Source: Taibaiella sp. (GTDB lineage: Bacteria > Bacteroidota > Bacteroidia > Chitinophagales > Chitinophagaceae). Taken from it: a stretch of 64,000 nt of DNA. The position numbers and the translations under genes are program-made. The DNA is taken from NCBI GenBank assembly GCA_019638495.1, contig JAHBTQ010000001.1, positions 1,178,001 to 1,242,000 of the forward strand, read 5' to 3'. Each line of letters begins with the position of its first letter. Position 1 is the stretch's first letter. The notes below the pieces were generated by a model. It worked only from the letters and a program-made list of their open reading frames with translations. It searched no databases and was not told the DNA's origin. Positions 45,489-52,771 of the stretch are shown here, one piece after another.

Positions 45489-48400
45489 ATGAGCGCTAAC
45501 CAGCAAAAGGGTCTTTCGTTTGGCCGGCAGTATACACGCGATGGTGTAAGCCCGTATGATATGTTCGAGTACGATTACCGTACGTCCATCATTCGCAACC
45601 CGAATGGAGAAAAGGTGTTCGAGATGACCAATGTAGAGGTGCCGAAGCATTGGTCGCAGATAGCTACGGACATCCTGGCGCAAAAATATTTCCGTAAAGC
45701 CGGCGTGCCACAACCCGATGGCACAACCGGCAGAGAAACTTCTGTGAAGCAGGTGGCTCATCGCCTGGCCGATTGCTGGCGTGCGTGGGGCGAAAAATAT
45801 GGCTACTTCAGCTCTGCTAAAGATGGCCAAGTGTTTTACGAAGAGCTTGTGTTCAGCATCCTTTACCAGAGCTGTGCACCTAACTCTCCACAATGGTTCA
45901 ATACAGGACTCTATAATAGTTATGGCATTGACGGCAACGCCCAGGGTCACTTCTTTGTAGACCCTGCAACAGGCAAACTGGAGCGCTCAAAGAACGCTTA
46001 CGAGCGTCCTCAGCCTCACGCCTGCTTTATCCTCAGTGTAGATGACGACCTGGTTAATGCCGGTGGTATCATGGACCTGTGGGTGCGTGAGGCTCGTATT
46101 TTCAAGTATGGTTCGGGTGTTGGTACCAACTATTCTAACATTCGCGCTGAGGGTGAAAAACTCAGCGGCGGTGGTACATCCAGCGGCCTGATGAGTTTTC
46201 TGAAGATAGGCGACCGTGCTGCAGGCGCAATAAAGAGTGGAGGCACTACACGTCGCGCGGCCAAAATGGTGTGCCTGGATTTGGACCACCCTGAAGTGAT
46301 TGATTTTATAGATTGGAAAGTAGAGGAAGAGAAGAAGGTGGCGGCGCTCATTGCCGCCGGCTATTCTTCAGATTATGAGGGCGAAGCATATCGCACTGTT
46401 TCGGGGCAGAACTCAAACAACTCTGTCCGTATCCCTAACAGCTTCTTCCATACACTGGAGGCAAACGGCGACTGGGAGCTTACAGCACGCAGCACAGGTA
46501 AGACAATGAAGACCGTGCCTGCCCGCGAGCTGTGGGAAAAAATTTCTTATGCAGCATGGCGCTGTGCAGACCCCGGTACACAGTACGACTCTACGATCAA
46601 TGAATGGCACACATGCCCGGCAGGTGGCCCCATCAGGGCGTCCAACCCTTGTTCGGAGTACATGTTCCTGGACAATACTGCATGTAACCTTGCTTCGCTG
46701 AACCTGCGCCGTTTCCACAATGAGGAGACGGGCATGTTCGATGTAGCAGGTTTTGAATATATGGTGCGCTTGTGGACGGTGGTGCTTGAGGTGTCTGTAC
46801 TCATGGCGCAGTTCCCCTCGCCAGAGGTAGCGCAGCTCAGCTACGACTATCGCACGCTGGGTCTTGGTTATGCTAACCTTGGCTCCATGCTCATGGTTAG
46901 CGGTATTGCCTACGATAGTGAGGAGGCACGTGGCATAGCCGGTGCTATCACCGCTATCATGAACGGTGTTGCCTATCGCACGTCTGCAGAGATGGCACGT
47001 GCGCTGGGTGCGTTCCCGCGTTACAAGGAGAATAAGGAGCACATGATGCGTGTAATGCGCAATCATCGCGCTGCAGCATACGATGCGTCAGAAGCATATG
47101 AGGGCCTGGAGATAAAGCCCATGGGCATTCATGCAAAGTATTGCCCTGACTACCTACTCAAAGCAGCTACGCGCGCATGGGACGAAGCAGTGCAAATGGG
47201 TGAGCAGTTTGGCTATCGCAATGCGCAGGCTACCGTTATCGCTCCTACCGGCACTATTGGCCTGGTAATGGATTGCGACACCACGGGTGTAGAACCTGAT
47301 TTTGCGCTGGTAAAATTCAAGAAACTTTCCGGTGGTGGTTATTTCAAGATCATCAACCAGTCTATACCGGCGGCACTGAAAAACCTGGGCTACACGCCTG
47401 AGCAGTCAGATGCAATTGTAAAGTATGCGAAAGGTCACGGCACTTTTGCCGGCGCTCCGTATATCAACCATCAGAGCCTGAGTGAAAAAGGTTTCCTGGG
47501 CGAAGAGCTGAAGAAGCTGGATACCGCTGTGGAAAGCGCATTCGAGATCGGCTTCGTGTTCAATGTTTACACGCTGGGCGAAGAGTGCCTGCAGCGTCTT
47601 GGATTCACATCTGCACAGTACTTTGCACCTGACTTCAACCTGCTTGAGGAGCTTGGTTTCAGCGACGAAGAAATAGAGGAGGCAAATGACTATGTGTGCG
47701 GTACCATGATGATAGAAGGTGCTCCCTACCTTAAGGCAGAACATCTTCCCGTATTCGACTGTGCTAACAAGTGTGGTAAGAATGGGCAGCGCTACATACA
47801 TGCGCATGGCCACATCCGTATGATGGGAGCTGTGCAGCCATTCATCAGCGGGGCAATATCGAAGACCATCAACCTGCCCAATGAGGCAACTGTTGATGAA
47901 ATAAAAGATTGCTACTACCTCAGCTGGCAGCTGGGCCTGAAAGCTTGTGCATTGTATCGCGATGGCAGCAAGCTGAGCCAACCGCTAAGCAATAAAAGCG
48001 ATAAGAAGAAGAAAGAAGAGACCAAAGAAGAAGCAGCAAACGTAGAAGCCAGCCAGATAATAGATATGAGCAAGCTCACCGTAGATGAGCTGCTGGAAGA
48101 AGTAAATAAGCGTGTACAGGCCAGCCCGGATACACAACTGAAGCGTGAACTGAGCCGCATCGTAGAGCGGAAGCAACTACCTGCAAAACGTCGCGGCTAT
48201 ACCATCAAGGGCAAAGTAGGTGGACAGGCAATATTCCTGCGCACAGGTGAGTATAGCGATGGAACCCTCGGAGAAATATTCGTGGATATGGCGAAAGAAG
48301 GGGCAACGATGCGTAGCCTGCTCAACAGCTTTGCAATTGCGATTTCCGTAGGCCTGCAATATGGCGTTCCGCTTGAAGAGTTCGTAGACAAGTTCGCATT

Positions 48401-48794
48401 CTCCCGCTTTGAGCCATCGGGCATGGTAGAGCACCCGAACATCAAGAGTGCAACATCTGTGCTTGATTATATCTTCCGTGTGCTGGCTTATGAGTACCTG
48501 GATCGCGAAGACCTCGTGCACGTGCCCGACCCCAACAGGCGCACACACGCGCAGGAGATGCAGGACCTGGCACAGGAGCTGTCCCAGGTACGTGTCACTG
48601 CGCCGCAGTCCACACCTGTGCAGAAGCCAAGTCCATCCCTGGCCCCCAAGGCAGTACCGGTAACGGCTGATGTAAAGAAGCTGATGGGCACCAGTGCAGA
48701 TGCACCCGCTTGCCGCAACTGTGGCAACATCACTCTCCGCAACGGTACCTGCTACATGTGCCCCAATTGCGGTACGACAACAGGATGTAGTTAA
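45489..48794 (+). CDS. nrdJ: B12-dependent (class II) ribonucleotide reductase
   Basis: An 1101-aa adenosylcobalamin-dependent reductase making deoxyribonucleotides without need of oxygen. The barrel has the SNPCSEYMFLD motif (NPCSE near residue 385), NLASLNL and APTGTIGLVMDCDTTGVEPDFAL. A lysine/glutamate-rich linker (about 835-860) leads to the TSCPD domain (about 895-1010; GGQAIFLRTGEYSDGTLGEIF) and a C-terminal four-cysteine zinc-ribbon-like tail (CRNCG ... CYMCPNCG), as in long NrdJ proteins. It lies alone with a hairpin after its stop. With the fused mutase it makes two B12-dependent enzymes in the window. Confidence 0.96.
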   Translation: MSANQQKGLSFGRQYTRDGVSPYDMFEYDYRTSIIRNPNGEKVFEMTNVEVPKHWSQIATDILAQKYFRKAGVPQPDGTTGRETSVKQVAHRLADCWRAWGEKYGYFSSAKDGQVFYEELVFSILYQSCAPNSPQWFNTGLYNSYGIDGNAQGHFFVDPATGKLERSKNAYERPQPHACFILSVDDDLVNAGGIMDLWVREARIFKYGSGVGTNYSNIRAEGEKLSGGGTSSGLMSFLKIGDRAAGAIKSGGTTRRAAKMVCLDLDHPEVIDFIDWKVEEEKKVAALIAAGYSSDYEGEAYRTVSGQNSNNSVRIPNSFFHTLEANGDWELTARSTGKTMKTVPARELWEKISYAAWRCADPGTQYDSTINEWHTCPAGGPIRASNPCSEYMFLDNTACNLASLNLRRFHNEETGMFDVAGFEYMVRLWTVVLEVSVLMAQFPSPEVAQLSYDYRTLGLGYANLGSMLMVSGIAYDSEEARGIAGAITAIMNGVAYRTSAEMARALGAFPRYKENKEHMMRVMRNHRAAAYDASEAYEGLEIKPMGIHAKYCPDYLLKAATRAWDEAVQMGEQFGYRNAQATVIAPTGTIGLVMDCDTTGVEPDFALVKFKKLSGGGYFKIINQSIPAALKNLGYTPEQSDAIVKYAKGHGTFAGAPYINHQSLSEKGFLGEELKKLDTAVESAFEIGFVFNVYTLGEECLQRLGFTSAQYFAPDFNLLEELGFSDEEIEEANDYVCGTMMIEGAPYLKAEHLPVFDCANKCGKNGQRYIHAHGHIRMMGAVQPFISGAISKTINLPNEATVDEIKDCYYLSWQLGLKACALYRDGSKLSQPLSNKSDKKKKEETKEEAANVEASQIIDMSKLTVDELLEEVNKRVQASPDTQLKRELSRIVERKQLPAKRRGYTIKGKVGGQAIFLRTGEYSDGTLGEIFVDMAKEGATMRSLLNSFAIAISVGLQYGVPLEEFVDKFAFSRFEPSGMVEHPNIKSATSVLDYIFRVLAYEYLDREDLVHVPDPNRRTHAQEMQDLAQELSQVRVTAPQSTPVQKPSPSLAPKAVPVTADVKKLMGTSADAPACRNCGNITLRNGTCYMCPNCGTTTGCS

Positions 48795-48820
48795 TTGGAT
48801 AAAATTTAATTAGTTAAGAG

Positions 48821-48847
48821 GCCACCGTGATGAGCGGTGGCTTATTA
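48821..48847 (+). terminator. Hairpin terminator after nrdJ
   Basis: A 7-bp perfect stem (GCCACCG with CGGTGGC) with a TGATGAG loop, followed by a weak TTATTA tract, 26 nt after the stop codon. Confidence 0.55.
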
Positions 48848-48935
48848 CTGATGAAAGGTCCTGTTGCCAAAAGGCTAGAACTGGTTCCCCATACCACTTG
48901 AAATGCAGAATGTGTGTAACTTTAGGTAAGCTAGT

Positions 48936-49172
48936 ATGAAGACAGAGCACATCGAACAGAAAGCCGACGTTTTAGGTGGCAAGCCGGTCATCAAGAATAC
49001 CCGCATTGGTGTAGACTTGATTCTGCAGAAACTTGCCGCAGGCGAATCAGTAGAAGATTTATTGCTTGCTTACCCGTCTATAACAAGATAACAGATAATT
49101 GCTTGTATTGAATATGGGAAGCTCTAACCGAAGAAGAAATAGAGTGGCTATTTCAAACAACGTTCGTCATTA
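48936..49172 (+). pseudogene. DUF433 antitoxin-like gene broken by a stop and a frameshift
   Basis: The frame from ATG 48936 encodes 51 residues with the DUF433 core (GGKPVIKNTRIGVDLILQKL, SVEDLLLAYPSIT), then an in-frame TAA at 49089 where relatives have a Glu or Asp codon. Beyond it the same frame gives QIIACIEYGK as expected, and after a one-base deletion near 49118 the protein resumes as ALTEEEIEWLFQTTFV. So one nonsense and one frameshift mutation interrupt what would be a protein of about 78 aa. DUF433 proteins often pair with PIN-like toxins; none is adjacent. A family C repeat follows directly. Confidence 0.75.
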
Positions 49173-49595
49173 GCGCTCATTCGTCACCTCCCTCTCCTTC
49201 GGAGAGGGCCGGGGAGAGGTCCTCACTCCCATCGCCAGCCAAACCCAGCCCAGTATAAAGAACACACCACCTATAGGCGTGAGCACGCCCAGCGGGCCTA
49301 TACCAGCACCACCTATGCCGGTGAGCACTATGGCATAGAGCGAACCGCTGAATAGCGCAATGCCAATAAGGAAGAAGACGTGTGCCAATCGGAGTTGCTT
49401 CACCGGGTATTGCATGTAGATGATGCCGGTAAGCAGCAGTGCAATGCTGTGGTATACCTGGTAGCGTACACCCGTTTCAAATACAAGAAGCCTTTCCGGT
49501 GTCACCATTGCTTTTAATGAATGTGCGCCGAATGCACCCAGTATTACGCCCAGGGCTGCGAGTAGCGCACCCGCGGTAAGTGCCTGCTTATACAT
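49170..49595 (-). CDS. DUF423 small membrane protein with repeat-derived tail
   Basis: A 141-aa protein with four membrane helices (AGALLAALGVILGAFGAHSL, YHSIALLLTGIIY, AHVFFLIGIALFSGSLY, GGVFFILGWVWLAM). The GAFGAHxL motif is the DUF423/YwdK hallmark; function unknown. The family normally ends soon after the last helix, but here the last 18 residues (TSPRPSPKEREVTNER) are read from a family C palindromic repeat that has replaced the native stop. It overlaps the shikimate kinase gene by 8 nt and is its operon partner. Confidence 0.85.
   Translation of the reverse strand: MYKQALTAGALLAALGVILGAFGAHSLKAMVTPERLLVFETGVRYQVYHSIALLLTGIIYMQYPVKQLRLAHVFFLIGIALFSGSLYAIVLTGIGGAGIGPLGVLTPIGGVFFILGWVWLAMGVRTSPRPSPKEREVTNER
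49186..49220. repeat. Family C palindromic repeat at the DUF423 3' end
   Basis: ACCTCCCTCTCC, TTC, GGAGAGGG, then CCGGGGAGAGGT. It is read antisense as the DUF423 tail and abuts the DUF433 remnant. Confidence 0.9.
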
Positions 49596-50100
49596 GATTC
49601 AGAATTTTGGCAAAGGTAGCTACTGAAATGTCGGCTGCAGGTAAAATATAGTGGGCTTGTAAGTAGTAAGGTTTCCTTCTTTGCAGCAGTGCATTCACCT
49701 GTTCGGCCAGTGGCATACTATCGTCAAATAGGGGCCGTTTAGCAGTGCTTCGCTCCCTGTTGGTCAGCAGGTATTCCGGTGTAGCTTCCAGGTACACTAC
49801 CGCGCCTGCCTGGCACATGCGCTCCATGTTGTCATAATAGCAGGGAGTGCCACCGCCGCATGCTACTATCTCGGTGGTTTCGGGTGGTTCTGCCAACATT
49901 TTTACCAGGCATTCATGTTCCACCTTCCTGAAGAAGTCTTCTCCCTGCTCGGCGAATATTCCTTCTATGCTTTTGCGGCTATAGCTCGCCACTACTTCAT
50001 CCAGGTCAGTAAAGCGTATGTTGTAGTGTTCTGCTACAAGCCTGCCCCAGTAGGTTTTACCGGCATAGGGCATGCCCACAAGGAATATTCTATTCACCAT
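49588..50100 (-). CDS. aroK: Shikimate kinase
   Basis: A 170-aa P-loop kinase phosphorylating shikimate in the chorismate pathway. It has Walker A GMPYAGKT (residues 9-16), the shikimate-binding TDLDEVV, FRKVEHECL (RxxE motif), the Walker-B-like VACGGGTPCY and the lid Arg in STAKRPLF. The middle gene of an overlapping set: it overlaps the upstream membrane protein gene by 11 nt and DUF423 by 8 nt. Confidence 0.92.
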   Translation of the reverse strand: MVNRIFLVGMPYAGKTYWGRLVAEHYNIRFTDLDEVVASYSRKSIEGIFAEQGEDFFRKVEHECLVKMLAEPPETTEIVACGGGTPCYYDNMERMCQAGAVVYLEATPEYLLTNRERSTAKRPLFDDSMPLAEQVNALLQRRKPYYLQAHYILPAADISVATFAKILNHV

Positions 50101-50464
50101 GGAGTTTGCGGATTTTCACGAGTTCGGAGATGATGATAACCAAGTACCACACAGTAATAACCGGCACTATGTAGAACAGAAGCATCAGCAACAGCAGCAG
50201 GCTCTTAAAGATCATGGCTATGATTCCCATTGCTACCATCACGAACATTACGGCCTCATATGCCCCCCTGCTCTTTGCACGAAATTCGCGCGGTAGTTGT
50301 CGCCAGTTCACCAGGCAGCTCACCAGTTGTGCTACTCCGGTGGCGAAGTAGGCAGTTACCAAATGCCCCAGGAAGAGGATCCTGTCGGGACCCGGGAATG
50401 CCAGGTAGTACATCCATGGCAACATCAAGGCTACCACCTGTAGTGACAGGTCCATTCGTTTCAT
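50090..50464 (-). CDS. Hypothetical four-helix membrane protein
   Basis: A 124-aa integral membrane protein with four hydrophobic segments (LSLQVVALMLPWMYYLAF, GHLVTAYFATGVAQLVSCLV, AVMFVMVAMGIIAMIF, LLFYIVPVITVWYLVIII) and a basic C-terminus. No family recognised. The ATG at 50464 is used; one at 50485 would add seven residues and lies 7 nt after a TACTTTCG element (7 of 8 of the -7 consensus), so either may be right. First gene of the set with aroK and DUF423. Confidence 0.6.
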   Translation of the reverse strand: MKRMDLSLQVVALMLPWMYYLAFPGPDRILFLGHLVTAYFATGVAQLVSCLVNWRQLPREFRAKSRGAYEAVMFVMVAMGIIAMIFKSLLLLLMLLFYIVPVITVWYLVIIISELVKIRKLHGE

Positions 50465-50514
50465 TGTTATCAGCCGTCCGCCCATCGCATGCCGAAAGTA
50501 CCGATTTTCCCGCG

Positions 50515-50925
50515 CTAATCTATGACGCGTGTCAGGCCAGTCATCACGAAGTGAATGCTACCACCAATGCTGTCAACCGTGTAGGTCACCCCCTTTAGTT
50601 CTGCACCACTGTAGGATTTGCCGGCAATGGTGATGAAATTTTCAAGACGTTTTACACCACCTATCTCAAACACCATATTCGCACACAGGTCATCACCATG
50701 AACCTTTACCTGCATGTAGTGCCTGTTGTTGACAGAGATGTACCGGTTTATCCAGAAGGACAGGTTGTAGCCATCCTGATGTTGAAGCACCCTCAGCAGT
50801 TCAGCATTGTATTCTTTGCCGTCTACGGGATATTTGTCAAACACAGAATTCGTGTTTGTGCACTGAGGCTCACCACAGGATGCCAATAGCAGAGAGGATA
50901 TCACCGCGGTGCCGATCTTCTTCAT
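50515..50925 (-). CDS. Hypothetical lipoprotein
   Basis: A 136-aa lipoprotein with signal MKKIGTAVISSLLLASC (lipobox LASC); the ATG three codons earlier is less likely. The mature part has two more cysteines close to the N-terminus (CTNTNS) and a small beta-rich domain (FVMTGLTRVID end). No family recognised. It may be monocistronic, with the next gene divergent. Confidence 0.65.
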   Translation of the reverse strand: MKKIGTAVISSLLLASCGEPQCTNTNSVFDKYPVDGKEYNAELLRVLQHQDGYNLSFWINRYISVNNRHYMQVKVHGDDLCANMVFEIGGVKRLENFITIAGKSYSGAELKGVTYTVDSIGGSIHFVMTGLTRVID

Positions 50926-51007
50926 ATTGAGCATAACGCTAAGCTGCTCAAACTATTGTATGCCGACAGATTTGTGGCTTGCAGGTATTTTTTAGCTTTA
51001 CACCCTC

Positions 51008-51523
51008 ATGAAACACCTCCTTGTCGCCCTGCTGCTGCTGTCGTCGTTTGCCACATCTGCGCAAGAGCATCCTGTGTCCCCCACAGATGTCATTGTGGTG
51101 ACCGGTTCAGTGAAGAAATCGCTTACTGTCAATATCAGCGACCTCATGCACATGAAGCAAACCGATTTAGGCGATGTGCCCCTAAAGAACAAAAAGGGAG
51201 AGGACAAAGGTGTCTTACATGATCTCAAGGGAGTACTGCTCAGAGACGTAATATCGAATACGGAGATCGTGGCTGCAAAGCATAAAAACTACAGCGAACT
51301 CTGCATTGTACTTACCGCTTCCGACGGCTACACAAATGTCTATTCGTGGAACGAGTTGTTCAATACAGCAGTTGGCGATAAAGTGTACATTGTCACATCA
51401 TTGGAGGGGAAAGACATTGCAGAAATGCCCGATCGCATACTCGTAATGAGCCTTGCAGACAAGAACTCCGGTAGCCGCCATCTGAAAGGCTTGCAAAAAA
51501 TAGAAGTGAAGAAACCCGATTAG
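51008..51523 (+). CDS. Exported protein with sulfite-oxidase-like molybdopterin-binding fold
   Basis: A 171-aa protein with a cleavable signal (ends FATSAQ). The mature part follows the pattern of the oxidoreductase molybdopterin-binding domain: VVTGSVKKSLTVNISDLMHM at the start, LKGVLLRDVISN in the middle and a DGYTNVYSWNELF segment. The cysteine that ligates Mo in sulfite oxidases is not seen, so cofactor binding is doubtful and it may be a cofactor-free relative. It ends in TTAG shared with the stop of the convergent gene. Confidence 0.65.
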   Translation: MKHLLVALLLLSSFATSAQEHPVSPTDVIVVTGSVKKSLTVNISDLMHMKQTDLGDVPLKNKKGEDKGVLHDLKGVLLRDVISNTEIVAAKHKNYSELCIVLTASDGYTNVYSWNELFNTAVGDKVYIVTSLEGKDIAEMPDRILVMSLADKNSGSRHLKGLQKIEVKKPD

Positions 51524-51801
51524 TCTTCGTCCTGCACCCGTACAGCACGCAGAGAATCAGTCTCTTCCAGCTTGCGCGACCATTTGTCCCGGCGTGATGG
51601 TTTCACCCGGTCAGGCGAGCGGCGTTCACGTCCTTCGCGCTCCGCTTCTTTAGCAGCATGTTCTTCATCACGCTCGCGCGCGGGCTTGTAATACTTCTTG
51701 GGGTAGGTTTTGTGCCTGCGATTCATTTCCTGCGCTGATGCGCTCGTCGTACTCCCAGCGAGTATCGCTACTATTCCTGCTATTACCAGATGACGTGTCA
51801 T
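51520..51801 (-). CDS. Small exported highly charged protein
   Basis: A 93-aa protein with a signal peptide ending SASAQ, then a mature part made almost only of Arg, Lys, Glu and Asp with Tyr near the start (KKYYKPARERDEEHAAKE). Low-complexity and probably disordered. No family recognised. The four-base stop overlap with the preceding gene and the clear signal peptide argue that it is a real gene. Confidence 0.5.
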   Translation of the reverse strand: MTRHLVIAGIVAILAGSTTSASAQEMNRRHKTYPKKYYKPARERDEEHAAKEAEREGRERRSPDRVKPSRRDKWSRKLEETDSLRAVRVQDED

Positions 51802-51897
51802 GACTTAAAAGTAGGAAAATAATTGAAAGACGTCGGCTTGTCGTAAATCACCCCTTTTGTGCCCCTGTTTGTCAATTTTCCGGGAATTAGATGATTC

Positions 51898-52140
51898 TCA
51901 TCGTTTTTTTACTGTTTTTTCTATTGCATCGCTCACTTCCAGCAGCAATTGGTAGGGTATTTCAGGTGTTTCTTCGCCGGCTATATCATACCTTCCAAGG
52001 GGGCTCCAGTTCATATAAAACCTGGGATATCCCTTGATATTCACTTCATAATACATGCCGTCCTTGCGGGCTTGCGGCAGAATAACGGCTAGCAGACTTT
52101 TCTTTTCGTAGTTGATATGGCGAGAGAAACTTTCAGGCAT
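51898..52140 (-). CDS. Hypothetical 80-aa protein
   Basis: A small cytoplasmic protein (YEKKSLLAVILPQARKDG ... IPYQLLLEVSDAIEK). The ATG at 52140 is chosen because a perfect TACCTTTG (minus strand, 52152-52145) lies only 4 nt upstream, which would place the transcript start at or next to the ATG. The longer frame to 52215 would run through that promoter. No family recognised. Divergent from the XRE regulator. Confidence 0.5.
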   Translation of the reverse strand: MPESFSRHINYEKKSLLAVILPQARKDGMYYEVNIKGYPRFYMNWSPLGRYDIAGEETPEIPYQLLLEVSDAIEKTVKKR

Positions 52141-52144
52141 CGCG

Positions 52145-52152
52145 CAAAGGTA
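52145..52152 (-). promoter_or_regulatory. TAnnTTTG element very close to a start codon
   Basis: Minus-strand TACCTTTG, full match, 4 nt before the ATG at 52140. It implies a leaderless or nearly leaderless mRNA. Confidence 0.5.
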
Positions 52153-52201
52153 GGTATCGCGCGTTTTAACAGGCAGCAATATTTTATTAAAATGAAAATC
52201 T

Positions 52202-52250
52202 GTTGGCGACACCAACTTTTTTCACGCGGCACACGTCTTATATGGTGTGC
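52202..52250. promoter_or_regulatory. Two inverted repeats upstream of the XRE regulator
   Basis: GTTGG/CCAAC with a 5-nt spacer (52202-52216) and GCACAC/GTGTGC with a 10-nt spacer (52229-52250), in the divergent intergenic region. They are candidate operators for the regulator that follows; this is inference. Confidence 0.3.
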
Positions 52251-52323
52251 GGCAGCAAGAAATAGCTATCAACACCGCAACGACCTATAACGCTATTAAA
52301 TAAACTAATTAAATCGAAAGACA

Positions 52324-52647
52324 ATGAACATCGGATCGGCTATCAAATCAATCAGGAAGAAACTCGCGATCACACAGTACGAACTGGCAGAAAAATGTGA
52401 TCTATCACAAACCTCGCTTTCCCAGATAGAAACTGGAATAAAGCGTCCAAGCCAGCGTACCATCACTAAGGTGTGCACGGTTCTGGATATTCCTGAGTCG
52501 ATCATCTATATCGTTGCTATGCAAGAGACTGATGTACCTGCCAGCAAAAGGGGCGTTTATGAGCTCGTGTATCCATCTATTAAGAGCCTTGCGCTTCAGA
52601 TGGTGAGTTCAGAACACCTTGAGTTGGTGACTACAAAAGCAGACTAG
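52324..52647 (+). CDS. XRE-family helix-turn-helix regulator
   Basis: A 107-aa protein. Residues 4-60 form a Cro/C1-type HTH (IGSAIKSIRKKLAITQYELAEKCDLSQTSLSQIETGIKRPS), the remainder is a short helical tail of about 45 aa with no known domain. Such small regulators act as dimers. It lies alone, with candidate operators upstream and a strong terminator downstream; neither neighbour looks like a toxin. Confidence 0.88.
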   Translation: MNIGSAIKSIRKKLAITQYELAEKCDLSQTSLSQIETGIKRPSQRTITKVCTVLDIPESIIYIVAMQETDVPASKRGVYELVYPSIKSLALQMVSSEHLELVTTKAD

Positions 52648-52713
52648 TGCGCAATGGCAGGTATTTATCTGCCAGAACCAAATTTACAATATCAGATGTG
52701 TTAGTGTTTAACT

Positions 52714-52741
52714 AAGGCTGCCGTATTACGGTGGCCTTTTT
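52714..52741 (+). terminator. Rho-independent terminator after the XRE gene
   Basis: An 11-bp stem (AAGGCTGCCGT with ACGGTGGCCTT, two G-U pairs), ATT loop and a T run. Confidence 0.85.
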
Positions 52742-52771
52742 AATGTAATTTCACTGTACATAATTCATGCC

